Shown here: piece by piece, positions 33,469 to 40,615 of the stretch | How positions within the stretch are numbered: the stretch's first letter is position 1 | Layout: every line of letters starts with the position of its first letter | NCBI GenBank assembly: GCA_921293015.1 | Contig: OV121092.1 | Coordinates: forward strand, 8,934,001-8,998,000 | Direction of reading: 5' to 3' | DNA from: Phorcus lineatus | Lineage: Eukaryota; Mollusca; Gastropoda; Trochida; Trochidae | DNA length: 64,000 nucleotides | Program-made: the position numbers and the translations under genes | The notes under the pieces: generated by a model | The model's database searches: none | What the model saw: the letters and a program-made list of their open reading frames with translations, nothing else | What the model was told of the DNA's origin: nothing

Positions 33469-35278
33469 TAGATAGATAGATAGATAAAATAGTGTTATTG
33501 TAGATTATGATAAAAGGCTAAGAAACGGTAAATTCCAACTCTAATAATAGAGAAATTTCCATTGTGACCACTAGCCGTAAACAACCTCCAAACTTGAGAC
33601 GAATTCTTACACGTTCAAGATTTGACATGTCAGACCAGGGACAATCTACTGTTTCTAAATGTGGAGACGGACGATGCTACACCTGTAGAAATATCATAGA
33701 AGGCGCCGAGTTCAAAGTTAACAATAAACGTTTTTTTGTGAAAGAAAATATGAATTGCCATTCAAGAAATATCATCTATGTAATCATGTGCGAGGGATGC
33801 AGTGAATTATACATTGGCAAGACAGAGACGTTTAAATGAAAGAATGAACCTGTATCGTTCGCAAATCAACCGACCGAAAATAGAAATATCCCTTTAAGCA
33901 GTCACTTGGAAAAGTGTACTGGAGGAAGATATAGAGTATTTCCATTTTATAAAATGAAATACGATAATCCGCGGCTACTTGAATTGATGGAAAGTGAATT
34001 TATAAAACAATTTGAGCCTTTACTGAACGCTAAAATGTAAATTTCCTTGAATTCATGCTCATGACGCATCTACTTCTATGACGTCATAAAGAGCGCCACG
34101 TCACGTCACAGTCAACGTGATTACAACTGACATTCAAGGTCTAACCTGAAGAAGCCATCATGGCAAAAAGTGCTTGTTAGCAAATGTGAATGTGAATATG
34201 TACCTGATTCTACAATAACATTATTTTATCTATATATACCAGAGAGTAGTGTTTGTGAATTTTTCGTTTATATATATACATTCCATTAACGTGGAAACTG
34301 TTTGTTAACTGTACAAAAATGAATGTTTTAGTCACATGGAGCCTCGCATACCTTAAAAATTATATTTTCACAATTTGTTCTAAGCCTGATGTTCTCATTG
34401 CATTTGACTTAAGCCTTATTTCAAAATTATTGGTCTATTACACCAACCTAAGCCTCATGTGTCCACACCAACATGGTATGTATGTTGTGTCAATCAATGA
34501 TGTCACATAGGCCATTGTTGGCGGTCCAACTAACTCGGATATCTGTCTTCATAACATAAAGACACCACGTATGCCTGTCTTCCTGGATTTATCTTCCCAA
34601 TCGATCTGTATTGTCACAATATCCCAAATGAAATTACACAATGAAGATTCTTCTAGCAATGGTAAGTGTTGTTCACAATTTACGATAAAGTTAGTAATAA
34701 AAATATGCTATGTAGTAATTAAACTCTGTGACACCTTCAATAGCACCAGCACCAGGATTTTTCCCATTTTTTCAAACTGCGTGAATTTTTATTCAGTACA
34801 AGATAAGAACAATAAGTAAAATATCTCAACTACTTTGTAGCGAACTTAACTGGCGCAATCCGCGTTATGAAGCTTTCGGTATTCAAAAGTAATTTTCAGT
34901 TGTACTTGAACTCATCTTTTATTTTTAGTATACTCATAAAACATAAAAAGTCGTCAAAGGCATTTTAAAATAGTGAAAACAAATACCTGTATCATCTGAA
35001 TTTGAAGTATTCTTTCTCTGCATAGACTCCTTTGCAGTAGCCTTGGCAGTCTCTCCATCCACGTCATTGACGAGAAAGCTGTGATTCATAGAATTTCTTC
35101 TTACTGTAATTTGACATGACAATTGTATCTCATCAAATAATTTAGCTGAACAGTCTTTAAACTCCTGACAAAGTGCTTCACAAAGCTTTGGACCACATGG
35201 CTGAATCGTTTTGTGATCACGCACCTGCCAGACACCTTCCAATAGGAGCACAACTCCGAGGAGTACTGTCTTAACCAT
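3417..35278 (-). CDS. Gene A: secreted sushi-kringle-sushi-kringle protein
   Basis: Gene model on the minus strand, join of 35278-34987, 31224-31178, 29897-29708, 11052-10765, 9748-9566, 9118-8988 and 3566-3417 (1281 nt, 426 aa plus TAA). Every junction keeps the frame (phases 1, 0, 1, 1, 1, 0). Order: signal peptide (about residues 1-18), short Cys-rich PAN/apple-like segment (28-60), polar linker, CCP1 (114-176), kringle 1 (177-272), CCP2 (273-333), kringle 2 (334-426). The sushi cysteines and Trp, and the kringle CQxW and WCYT motifs, are all visible. There is no protease domain, so it is a plasminogen-like mosaic only in its modules and is probably extracellular and ligand-binding. A paralogue with the same exon structure (gene B) lies upstream in the same orientation. 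Introns total about 30.6 kb and are full of mobile elements. The exact function is not known to me. Exon chaining is inferred from splice sites, phase and agreement between the two copies, not from transcripts. Confidence 0.85.
3643..3780. repeat. Intron segment with inverted near-identical copy at window end
   Basis: About 130 bases here recur as the reverse complement at 63735-63868 with only two mismatches counted by eye. Gene B has a much more diverged direct counterpart near 47115-47180, so this is gene intron sequence that was copied or moved. Homology stops sharply after CGAGTC. Confidence 0.75.
4090..4330 (-). pseudogene. Tc1/mariner transposase relic
   Basis: Read on the minus strand it gives a QQDNAGVHTAQ motif (second catalytic Asp region) and downstream FNLWDEIE with a stop codon before RFRIRP. 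These are the hallmarks of the C-terminal half of Tc1-type DDE transposases. Frames are broken and no terminal repeats were found. Confidence 0.6.
4895..5095 (-). mobile_element. 5'-truncated SINE relic
   Basis: Minus-strand match to the tRNA-unrelated body of the SINE at 28933-29235, through TTGCAGGGAG, TATGCATTGnGnTGAAACC and GAACCATG. The orthologous site in gene B (49130-49205) carries it too, so this insertion predates the tandem duplication. Confidence 0.65.
5258..5509 (+). other. Unrecognised open frame in intron 6 of gene A
   Basis: An 83-codon frame beginning just after an acceptor-like TTTCCTTTAG and ending in TAA. The residues (for example KKGQTIYGQLWIVNRY and SPDGTMTVIVPKN) look protein-like but match no family I can name. 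It lies on the strand opposite gene A, among transposon relics, so a retroelement fragment is as likely as a host exon. Confidence 0.25.
5740..6290 (-). pseudogene. Tc1/mariner transposase relic (3' half)
   Basis: Minus-strand frames contain GGNSVMVWGG, then a downstream frame ending WDHLDRQIRQRIPP and SIQSNGGHTRY, the typical C-terminus of Tc1-like transposases. The frames are separated by frameshifts and the N-terminal DNA-binding part is missing. Confidence 0.8.
6845..7570 (+). pseudogene. 3' end of an L1-like LINE
   Basis: The frame from about 6890 to 7348 encodes WFQYSVLHRILPTND, then a CNLC-x8-H-x4-C zinc-knuckle (CNLCEKE, IIHLFYDC) followed by IWNKLKEWL, the conserved C-terminus of L1-type ORF2. 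It ends in TAA at 7348 and is followed by about 200 bases of 3' UTR and an A-rich tail (ATAAATAAATGATAAAAAG). It is 5' truncated, as is usual for LINE copies. Confidence 0.8.
7616..8160. repeat. 18-bp minisatellite
   Basis: About 30 copies of an 18-bp unit (consensus GTCACAGTGGTGTCTGGG). Because 18 is a multiple of three, long frames stay open on both strands (TPDTTV-type on minus, VTVVSG-type on plus); neither is supported as a gene. A 144-bp higher-order period (eight units) is visible from the GGCCACAG variants at 7816 and 7960. Confidence 0.95.
8161..8987. other. Gene A intron 6, unique part
   Basis: AT-rich intron sequence between the minisatellite and exon 6. I see no gene or recognisable element beyond a short ATG-rich microsatellite near 8376. 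Confidence 0.6.
8988..9118 (-). CDS. Gene A exon 6: first half of kringle 2
   Basis: 131 nt starting after TTGTATTCAG. Encodes ETCFHYDRDQWK, then TGRTCQRW and TPHRH, the N-terminal half of a kringle (Cys1 and Cys2). To keep the frame with exon 7 the donor must be GTACAG after ACAGT. A better-looking GTAACG five bases on would break the frame. The same arrangement is found in gene B. Confidence 0.8.
9566..9748 (-). CDS. Gene A exon 5: sushi/CCP domain 2
   Basis: 183 nt, phase 1-1, a full CCP module: RRCARPP, HRCHKDLQY, SICDME, the Trp in GVWEWP and a final LVC. Donor GTGAGT; acceptor is a pyrimidine-poor CTCAAAAG but the phase fits exon 4 exactly. Five residues differ from gene B. Confidence 0.9.
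9806..10300. mobile_element. About 0.5 kb present in A intron 4, absent from B
   Basis: Flanks match gene B (51750-51790) but this block is missing there. It includes AATGAATGAATGTTTATTTG, resembling the tail of a retroelement in reverse orientation, but no coding part. A deletion in B is the alternative. Confidence 0.4.
10384..10528. other. Intronic block nearly identical between genes A and B
   Basis: 145 bases in intron 4 match 51879-52023 with three mismatches by eye, better than most coding exons. On the minus strand both copies keep an open frame (KSVPEPELYISELNSDRD, then LLCENLDVRAVNL). It has no clear pair of splice sites. It could be an enhancer, an alternative exon, or a gene-conversion tract. 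Confidence 0.6.
10765..11052 (-). CDS. Gene A exon 4: kringle domain 1
   Basis: 288 nt, a whole kringle in one exon with phase 1 at both ends. Visible landmarks are YGGDTHQDKEGRECQAW, NKCRD, WCYTMDP, RWAFC and the final AEC. Besides the six standard kringle cysteines there is an extra pair in GACSGCGS between Cys2 and Cys3, shared with gene B. The acidic DxD site used for lysine binding is changed to RDMDHE. About a quarter of residues differ from gene B. Confidence 0.9.
11053..11944. other. Gene A intron 3, part shared with gene B
   Basis: Alignable with 52540-53170 in gene B, for example around 11845-11935 versus 53085-53160. No gene seen. The transposon complex begins at about 11945. Confidence 0.55.
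11945..13018 (+). pseudogene. LINE, segment 1 (endonuclease and RT upstream region)
   Basis: Broken frames give CGGDFNVL (endonuclease catalytic GDFN), NGRCGSDAQVGDFTYIG and the C-terminal SVIDYVISS, then SWFDSDYEKKAERCR, and finally ITREEILDSIRNLKINKSP. These are in the order of an APE-type non-LTR retrotransposon. The RT core is interrupted exactly inside the KSPG-DG motif by the 9.15-kb element. Several frameshifts and stops show it is dead. Confidence 0.85.
15377..16061. repeat. Block bounded by inverted GACA/TGTC ends
   Basis: Starts TAGACAGACAGACAG and ends with its inverse TATTTGTCTGTCTGTCTA. It may be a foldback insertion or two LINE tails facing outwards (such tails often end in TGTC repeats). 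No coding frame is seen. Confidence 0.45.
16440..18600. other. GC-richer non-coding islands inside the CACTG element
   Basis: Segments near 16480-16660 and 17500-17650 are diverged direct copies (shared words CTAGCCG, GATG-CTCT-TGATCTCAA and a GGGCAGGA tract). A third island at 18350-18570 is rich in AT-core homeodomain-like words (TAATTA, CAATTAG). I cannot translate any of them. A G-run lies at about 16590-16602. Confidence 0.35.
22173..22489 (+). pseudogene. LINE, segment 2 (RT domain start)
   Basis: Continues segment 1 with GTDGMISDFFKNSTDL, LLFNIILENGTFPHSW, GMIVPI and INESQAGFRNGYTTTDN, the RT fingers of a non-LTR element. A stop and frameshifts are present. It is broken after TTDNI by the next insertion. 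Confidence 0.85.
22490..24686. mobile_element. 2.2-kb DNA transposon with GGTACCAAGTG repeats
   Basis: Inverted ends start CGTGGGTTTAGAACAA on both sides and continue, after two mismatches, through AGGTACCAAGTGCACTTTT (about 37 bp). An AT direct duplication flanks them (22488-22489, 24687-24688). Removing the element restores the LINE reading TTDNICLLQS. The motif GGTACCAAGTG occurs some ten times, in both orientations, clustered within 400 bases of the left end and 260 of the right. There is no transposase frame, so it is non-autonomous. I do not recognise the family. Confidence 0.75.
24687..25085 (+). pseudogene. LINE, segment 3 (RT catalytic region)
   Basis: Resumes with ICLLQSIIRR, then TKGGKFYAIFVDIAKAFDCV, where FVDIAKAFD is the first RT catalytic Asp motif, followed by RNKLWSLRHGLSNKIGKF and a degraded QLGVRQQ region. 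In-frame stops show it is inactive. Confidence 0.85.
25170..26270 (-). pseudogene. LINE C-terminal region in opposite orientation
   Basis: On the minus strand, QTKIVFKKGR with LQIFGLVFH is followed by DRYGQRNWASNIKDFL, INFGNVWNEQ and RLKDIHLQTW. This is the post-RT region of APE-type LINEs. It faces segments 1-3, so either the same element was rearranged or a second copy inserted here. Confidence 0.65.
26289..26335. repeat. (TA)n microsatellite
   Basis: About 23 TA units at the edge of the LINE complex. Confidence 0.95.
26340..28932. other. Gene A intron 3, unique part
   Basis: AT-rich intron sequence. Around 26580-26700 it again aligns weakly with gene B intron 3 (55430-55520), marking the right limit of the transposon complex. 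No coding or RNA gene recognised. Confidence 0.5.
28933..29235 (+). mobile_element. tRNA-derived SINE
   Basis: The head (28933-29006) has a tRNA-like A box (TAGCGCAGTGG) and B box (GGTTCGAATCC) with an anticodon loop reading CTTCGCA. The T stem does not pair, so it is not a working tRNA. A tRNA-unrelated body of about 220 bases follows, ending in CACCTCACCTTGCCTC. Partial copies occur at 4895-5095, 37478-37655 and 49130-49205, all reversed. Confidence 0.8.
29578..29707. repeat. 62-bp tandem repeat carrying the exon 3 splice donor
   Basis: Two copies (plus a degraded third) with a 62-bp period next to exon 3 of gene A. Each contains AACTCACGGATA, the reverse of the true donor ATCC|GTGAGTT. 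Donor-like hexamers sit at 29640-29645 and 29702-29707. Confidence 0.8.
29708..29897 (-). CDS. Gene A exon 3: sushi/CCP domain 1
   Basis: 190 nt coding a complete CCP module. Four cysteines (CSEP, YDCDQN, ALCDD, MICI) and the Trp of GNWTLP sit in the usual order. Acceptor CACAG, donor GTGAGTT. Only three residues of 63 differ from gene B, making it the most conserved exon. The donor lies inside a 62-bp tandem repeat that continues into the intron. Confidence 0.92.
30036..30628. mobile_element. Composite MITE in gene A intron 2
   Basis: Left part (30036-30457) is bounded by inverted ATTCTACCATGA. Right part (30456-30628) is a hairpin whose arms read GGAGATAAACCTAG and its inverse around a shared GTTTGAAAATCAGAGA. 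Both parts recur together, reversed, at 39768-40615. Gene B has an apparently empty site near 57070. Confidence 0.7.
31178..31224 (-). CDS. Gene A exon 2: linker
   Basis: A 47-nt exon between a TTGTTGGCAG acceptor and a GTAAGTA donor, encoding about 15 acidic/polar residues (TNENGPETPDAHDN). Its 5' phase (1) and 3' phase (0) match exons 1 and 3. The gene B equivalent is 68 nt, seven codons longer. Confidence 0.8.
31810..32275 (+). pseudogene. CR1-like LINE relic (RT C-terminus)
   Basis: Broken frames give SRLDYWVYGYMG, QLNQIQRLHYIAASFI, and finally NSLPEDIKAVPNLSKFKSHL with KAFLFQKYT before a stop. This is the conserved end of CR1/L2-type RTs (NSLP-DI, FK--LK-FLF). Segments between are frameshifted. 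Confidence 0.8.
32415..32443. repeat. (TA)n microsatellite
   Basis: About 14 TA units just left of the palindrome. Confidence 0.9.
32516..32583 (-). ncRNA. Type I hammerhead ribozyme (left arm)
   Basis: Mirror copy of the motif at 33301-33368, on the minus strand: CTGATGA at 32565-32559 and GAAA at 32543-32540, with predicted cleavage between 32530 and 32529. The same stems as in the right arm are present because the arms are identical. Confidence 0.8.
33301..33368 (+). ncRNA. Type I hammerhead ribozyme (right arm)
   Basis: All core parts are present in order. Stem I is ATCC/GGAT with an outer GATCAT/ATGATT helix. The CTGATGA core is at 33319-33325. Stem II is GTCAAT-ACT-ATTGAC, followed by GAAA at 33341-33344. 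Stem III is a very short ATAC/GTAT helix with a two-base loop, and the cleavage triplet ends at C33354. Such short stem III forms are known from Penelope-like elements and retrozymes, where they cleave well as dimers. Function is inferred from the fold only. Confidence 0.85.
33405..33485. repeat. (TA)n and (GATA)n microsatellite
   Basis: About 30 TA units followed by five GATA units, between the palindrome and the Penelope-like frame. Confidence 0.95.
33540..34040 (+). pseudogene. Penelope-like element, GIY-YIG endonuclease end
   Basis: Frame 33564-33839 encodes a Cys-rich stretch (CGDGRCYTCRN), then NIIYVIMCEGCSELYIGKTET, the linker and GIY-YIG core of Penelope-like retroelements (IIYVI-C--C---YIGKT). 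After a frameshift the remainder continues (SSHLEKCTGG, KMKYDNPRLLELMESEFI, LLNAKM then a stop near 34040). The reverse transcriptase upstream is missing. A 28-bp inverted pair (33477-33503 and about 34211-34238) flanks this segment. Confidence 0.8.
34141..34180 (+). ncRNA. Degenerate hammerhead-like motif downstream of the PLE frame
   Basis: CTAAC, CTGAAGA, GCC-ATCAT-GGC, an A-run where GAAA is expected, a short AAG/CTT hairpin and GTTAG, which pairs with CTAAC. The arrangement matches a hammerhead but the essential G of GAAA is changed. It is probably a dead ribozyme of the downstream repeat. Confidence 0.4.
34987..35278 (-). CDS. Gene A exon 1: signal peptide and Cys-rich N-terminus
   Basis: Starts at ATG 35278 and runs 97 codons plus one base to a donor GTATTT (34986-34981). 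The first 18 residues are a hydrophobic signal sequence (core VLLGVVLLLEGV). A cluster CGPKLC-x3-C-x5-C followed by LSCQI resembles the central helix region of PAN/apple modules, but the domain is too short to be a full one. The tail is polar and Ser/Thr/Lys rich. Compared with gene B this exon is clearly diverged, and B carries two extra cysteines here. Confidence 0.85.
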
Positions 35279-35879
35279 GGGTAGAAAAGTATAGTGTCCC
35301 TAAAGGCCCAAAATCCTTCACGAATAGGTTACCCTATCAAGAATTGTGGTTCTTTTAAAATGATTATCTTAGTAACCAGCATAAGCTTAGAAATATTCTA
35401 AATGTTGAAGTAGTCAATTCAAAAAGGAAACGGGCTTGTGAAATGTAGGAAATTGTGCTTGAATTATGTTAAAAAAATTTTACACAAACAGATAATAAAT
35501 TAGTTAAATCAAACATAATACAACATGCAAACCCAAAGTAATAAGTCCAAAGATTTAAAAGACATGTAGTTGTCACTTTAAAGAGATGGCACGCTCTAAT
35601 AAAATATGTAAATGTAAGTGAAGACAGCTATGATCTTAAAATGTAGAAACATCACCTTTCTGATGTTTCGAACTTTAAGGTCTGCAAATGCAAATTGTCA
35701 GATAATGTAGTTCCCCTTTTACAAATTCGTTTACAGTAAGTCTTTCTTACTACAGGTCACTCGATCTATTTGCAAAGTCGCAGTGTATCATTTAAAAAAT
35801 TGCTGGGACGCCGGCAATGAATTAAAGAATGTAACCAAATAGTTCTATAATGACATTCAGTTGATGGTGAAGTGATGTA
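35279..35879 (-). promoter_or_regulatory. Gene A upstream region conserved with gene B
   Basis: The 5' flank of gene A. A block at about 35515-35630 is nearly identical to 59055-59165 at the same distance from the gene B start, with AACATGCAAACCCAAAGTAA and AAGAGATGGCACGCTC shared. I see no convincing TATA box. A promoter or enhancer role is inferred from position and conservation only. Confidence 0.45.
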
Positions 35880-37386
35880 AACTCTTCAAAAAAAGAAACT
35901 TGACATTCATGCGAAATTGATTTTTTCGAAACGGGTCAATTTTTGTCATGATACATACCTGTAATTTAAAGAAAGGCTTGCTCAAAAGTGTAAATTTACC
36001 AAAAACAATGGCCCAAAAAGTTTACGTTGTGTTCAGGGACGAAAACGAGCGATTCGTTTAAATGCATTTTCTGCCAAAGCACGTGCAGCATGGGATCATG
36101 AAGGTTTACATGCAGACACGTCTGCTTTAGGGGCATAAAAAGCCATATCAGACGCTGCTCTTTTAGACTACACAACATCGCTACAGCGACCTGAAGCATA
36201 CCAAGACTGAACAAAGCGCAACGCAACTACGCTATTGGCTGACTGCAAGCAGGAGCGACGCAGCGAGATGTTGCAACACACTTTGGCATGTCCAGACAGA
36301 CCATCTCTTCATTGTGGACCCGTTTCAACACCCGATACAGCGTTGTTGATAGGCCAAGGTCAGGCAGACCAAGGGTGACTACTCGGGTCCAAGATCGGTA
36401 CATCCGACTGCTCCACCTTCGGGAACGCACCAGGACAGCACCATCAACAACAGCGCAGATACCAGGCCTGCGTCGAATTTCTGACCAAACGGTACGCAAC
36501 AGGCTGAGAGAGGCTTGACTTTTTCCACGGCGACCTGTTCGACTTCCCGTTTTAACGCAACGTCATCTGGCGGAATGTCTCCAGTGGTGTCAACAGAGGA
36601 TGAGATGGGCACGTGCAAGGTGGAGAACCGTTCTCTTCACTGATGAGTCCCGTTTTCTGCTTCGACGAAGTGATGGACGAGCACGTGTATACCGACGTCG
36701 TGGAGAACGTTATGCTGCCAACTGTGTTCAGGAGGTTGTCCCATTTGGAGGTGGGAGTGTCATGGTGTTGGCCGGGATTCGTCACGGTGTTAGGACACCC
36801 CTTGTGCATGTTGTGGGTAACCTCACAGGAGTACGGTGTAGGGACTTACGTTATTTCTCACGTCAACGTCCATGGTGGTCTCTTTCAGCAGGACAATGCT
36901 CGACCACATGTTGCACGTGTTTGTCAAGACTTTTTACAGCGTAACAATGTCCAGACATTGCCATGGCCAGCCAGATCACCAGATTTGTTTCCACTTGAGC
37001 ATCTCTTGGACGAACTGGATCGACGCGTGCGCAGTAGGAATCCACCACCCCAAACACTTCCAGGACTTCTTGCAGCACTTCAGCACGAATGGCAGAACAT
37101 TCCACAGGCTGTGATTGACAACTTGATTGCATCCATGGATCGTCAGTGCCAAGCAATAATCAATGCCAATGGTGGCCAAAGCCGATACTGACATTTGTGC
37201 ACCCCTGTGATGTTGGAACAATTGTTCACCTGTGCATTTCAAGATCATGCTTATTCTGAATAACATTTACTGAACAGAGATCTTTCAAACAGCGTTTTAG
37301 TTTTCAGTTCAATATTTAACTTGCATCTGTGGTCTTTATATTGAACTTTGAAAGTTAGTGTCAAGTTTCTTTTTTTGAAGAGTTTT
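35880..37386 (+). mobile_element. Tc1-like element with broken transposase
   Basis: Terminal inverted repeats read AACTCTTCAAAAAAAGAAAC and continue TTGACA; TA dinucleotides flank both ends (35878-35879, 37387-37388). The transposase is on the plus strand in pieces: an HTH region (VATHFGMSRQTISSLWTRFN, VVDRPRSGRPR), LFTDESRF with the first catalytic Asp, then FQQDNARPHVA and SPDLFPLEHLLDELDRRVRS. Frameshifts between 36240 and 36870 make it inactive. The equivalent gene B flank (about 59430) lacks it, so it inserted after the duplication. Confidence 0.92.
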
Positions 37387-37477
37387 TATGTAAATAATAG
37401 GTGATTTGTGGACAATGTCCCAAAGTTTTAAGTGTCCAATTCTTGTAATAACTTTGTTTACAAGTGTTACTGATACA

Positions 37478-37655
37478 GGTGAGGTGAGCTTTCAAGAGTA
37501 TTTCACTTATATCGCGGCTGCTGGTATTATTGCAGGGAGAAAGCCCGCAACACCATTTTGGCTATGCATTGCGGTGAAACCTGCGGTGAAATCGGCATGA
37601 ACTAGCGAACCATGGGTGGTACTGCGCTGAATTTAAGTGTAGCATTGCACTGCAC
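37478..37655 (-). mobile_element. 5'-truncated SINE copy
   Basis: Reverse copy of the body of the SINE at 28933-29235 (TTTCAAGAGTATTTCACTTA, TATGCATTGCGGTGAAA, GCGAACCATG). The tRNA head is missing. Confidence 0.75.
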
Positions 37656-38019
37656 CTCTTCTGTCTCTTAGGGTATGGAGGCAACAATGGAATATAGTTT
37701 ATTGTAAATCAAACAATGGAACGACTCTGCTCTTGTTTTTACCTACAGACAGATCCATGTTTCTATTTGAAATTCAAAGCCGGTAGTTGTGATTTCATTT
37801 TCATCCCATGTGTTTTCATCCCTTAAATTTTCATGGGGTCATTGAAAACCAACCTTGTTTACAATTGTTGTCTACACAGGCAAAGCCCTCACACATCTCA
37901 GGACCCTTATGATATGCCGAACGACAATGAAATATAACTGTCTATCAAACAATCGGTCTATATCTCTGCTGACATGTATGTACCAGAGACAAATCCATGA
38001 GAGTAAAGGATGTTTTGAT

Positions 38020-39767
38020 AAGACAGGTTTTTTTCTATATAAGTGGGTCCTTACTCAAATATTTTTTATTGAAAGACTGGGAAAGTAAAATGCGTATATT
38101 AAAATTTCTGACTAACTGTCTTTTGATTTCAATTGAGAAATATATATCTATTGTTTAAGTAGACTGCAGAATAATTTTAATTTAGAAGATTTGCTTTGAT
38201 GAGATAAGAAAATTAAACTTATGAAATTTAAAGATTCTTATTTTAAATATTTTGTTAAATTCAAACCAGTTTTGTTTGCAATGTCAATACGATGTAAGGT
38301 GAGATAAAGCTTTTTAAGAATTTAAAATTCATGCTACAATTTAATTTGATTTCGTGAGGATATCTCAATTTGTTTCAATCCAATCGGTGTGGTAACTTGC
38401 TAGTCCCTGAAGGTTTCGATAAAAATGTCAGCTGTCTCGAGGCATTGACAAGAAAAAGTAGCAGCGAGTTTCAGTTCTTTGTTTAAGGAATCAGATGAAG
38501 ATATGTTGGATGATTGTCAATATAATTATATATTTTATTATATTTATATATCTATATATACAGGCTCTCAGAGGTTGGTCACGTTAAATTAACAGGAAAG
38601 TATTGGTTGACTATTTTAACGGTTTCAATAAGTGCAGATAAACTTGATCTGTAGTTTTCAAAAACAAACTGTAGTGGCGTAAAGTGGTTTACATACATAC
38701 ATATTAACATTTATATAGAGTTTTATTCAAGTACGCTCCTAAGAGTTTTTTTCTGTTTGTCAGATGCCATTTTTCAATACATACTGCTTTTGGAACTTTT
38801 TCATCCATTTGGCACGAAGTTGACAACCATACATTGGTTAGGATGTCGTTTTAGCCAAAAAGAACAGACGTTACAGCAGTAACAGAAGAGCTGGTGCACG
38901 CATACATCAAAACGTCCCCAGAACTATTTACCTAACACATTATAACTATATATCTTAAATACATGTTACATATTGAAATACTTAAGTCAGTTTTCAAATG
39001 CCGTTTCACTAATCACTAAATCAGAATTTTGTTTATGTAAAACTTTAAAAGTATGATAGATATGATGTGCGAAAGCATTTTCCTCTCCACTTAGAAAGAA
39101 ATTAGCTCTGAACAAAGTGTAAGGTTGAGGCATTACTCTGCAGTGTCTCACTGAACAGAAATTATGATCAAATACTAAAATAATTCTTATCTTCTTGGGA
39201 GACGTGAGACACAATCTCTTAAGTGCAATTTCATAATGGTTTGAAAGGAATTTTACACCAATAAAAAGTTTGCTTACAAATTTTAGATGCTGTAGAATCT
39301 CTTTTGTACACAACTATTATTTTGATGGGAATACTAAAATTAAAAATGTCATTCCAAATATTTTGTTAACAATTCAAACCAGTTTTGCTTACAATTATTA
39401 TGTAAAGTGAGATTTTAAGAATTCGCTGTGATTAAAATTCGAGCCACAATTTAATTGTATTTTGTAAGGCATTTCAATTTGCTTCAATCCAATCTGGTTA
39501 CTTGAAGCTCCCTAGAGGTATCATCAAAAATATTTTTTAAGAAATCGAATTGAATGTGGCGTGGACAAAATAATTGAATTGCAGCAAGTTGCAACAAACA
39601 GTCTGATGTCCTTTCTTTAAATTATTAAAGTACTATATAAAGGATGAAGACTATTATTTCATTTTTTCTTTATGATTAATGCCCACAATTCATAAGTCTT
39701 AGTTGAATTATAAAATTACAAAAATTTAATCATAATGGTGTAACGATACTGACTGAGTCAAAGAGGA
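38020..39767. repeat. Gene A distal flank with a dispersed repeat
   Basis: No gene seen. A roughly 200-base motif (AAACCAGTTTTG, TAAGGTGAGA, GCTTCAATCCAATC-like words) appears at 38250-38400 and 39355-39510, reversed at 41070-41350, and at 60680-60840 upstream of gene B. The GTCAGCTGTCTCGAGGCATT box (38428-38447) is shared with about 60250. Confidence 0.5.
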
Positions 39768-40615
39768 TAAGGAGATACACCTAGTGTGTTTGAAAATCAG
39801 AGACATTTCATACTGTTTGCACGTTCGGTTTCAATGTAAAATCAATCCAGTTTAACATGTCTCTGATTTTCAAACACAATAGGTTTATCTCCATTCTACA
39901 ATGACGATTTTAATGAGGAACTCTTTTTCCTAGTGAAGATCAGAGTGTTAAAGGTTCCGACTTCATGAGACAAAAATAAACTCGTCTGTATCGGGGATTT
40001 TGTTTCTTAGTATTGAAAGTAAAATAAACCGTTAACAAAGTTAAACCTAATACTGATACATGTTCACAAAATGGTTTTGTCATAATACGTAGTACAAATG
40101 TAAATATAGAATCGTTTAAAAAGTCTGTTTTCTTGTGTTGATAGCAAACAAAGACCGCAACATCCCTGTGAAGCAAACAGATGACTCTAACAGTAAAGCA
40201 CTATGACGTCCTGACAAGGATTATGACGTCAGATGCGCTCGCTAAATGACGTCATTGTTTTGTTGCGGTTTTTGAAGGAATGCCGTTGAATGCCCAGTAA
40301 CGACAAGCTTAGTTTACGCTGACTGATCAGTATTCTTATTTTGTATTAAATATGGCATATACTAGTAATCAAAAAAACAATTTTCTTTCTCCCAGCAAAC
40401 ACAAGAAAATAAACACGGTTAATTACTTTTGGAAAGCAATTAATCGAAGAATACTGACTCTGAAGTTACCAGTCGGATAGTCAGAAGTCAATGTATGTAT
40501 TGAAACATTGTTAACTGATTTGGGTAAACAGAGCAACTTCAATCATGAATTGATACCCTGTGAGTCAGAAGAAACCACCAATCAGAATCGAGTTTATGAC
40601 ACATTCATGGTATAA
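39768..40615. mobile_element. Second, reversed copy of the composite MITE
   Basis: The hairpin part (39769-39893) and the CATGGTA-ended part (to 40615) match 30036-30628 in reverse order, including ATTGACTTCnGACTnTCCGA and GTATCAATTCA segments. It is longer than the first copy. Confidence 0.65.
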
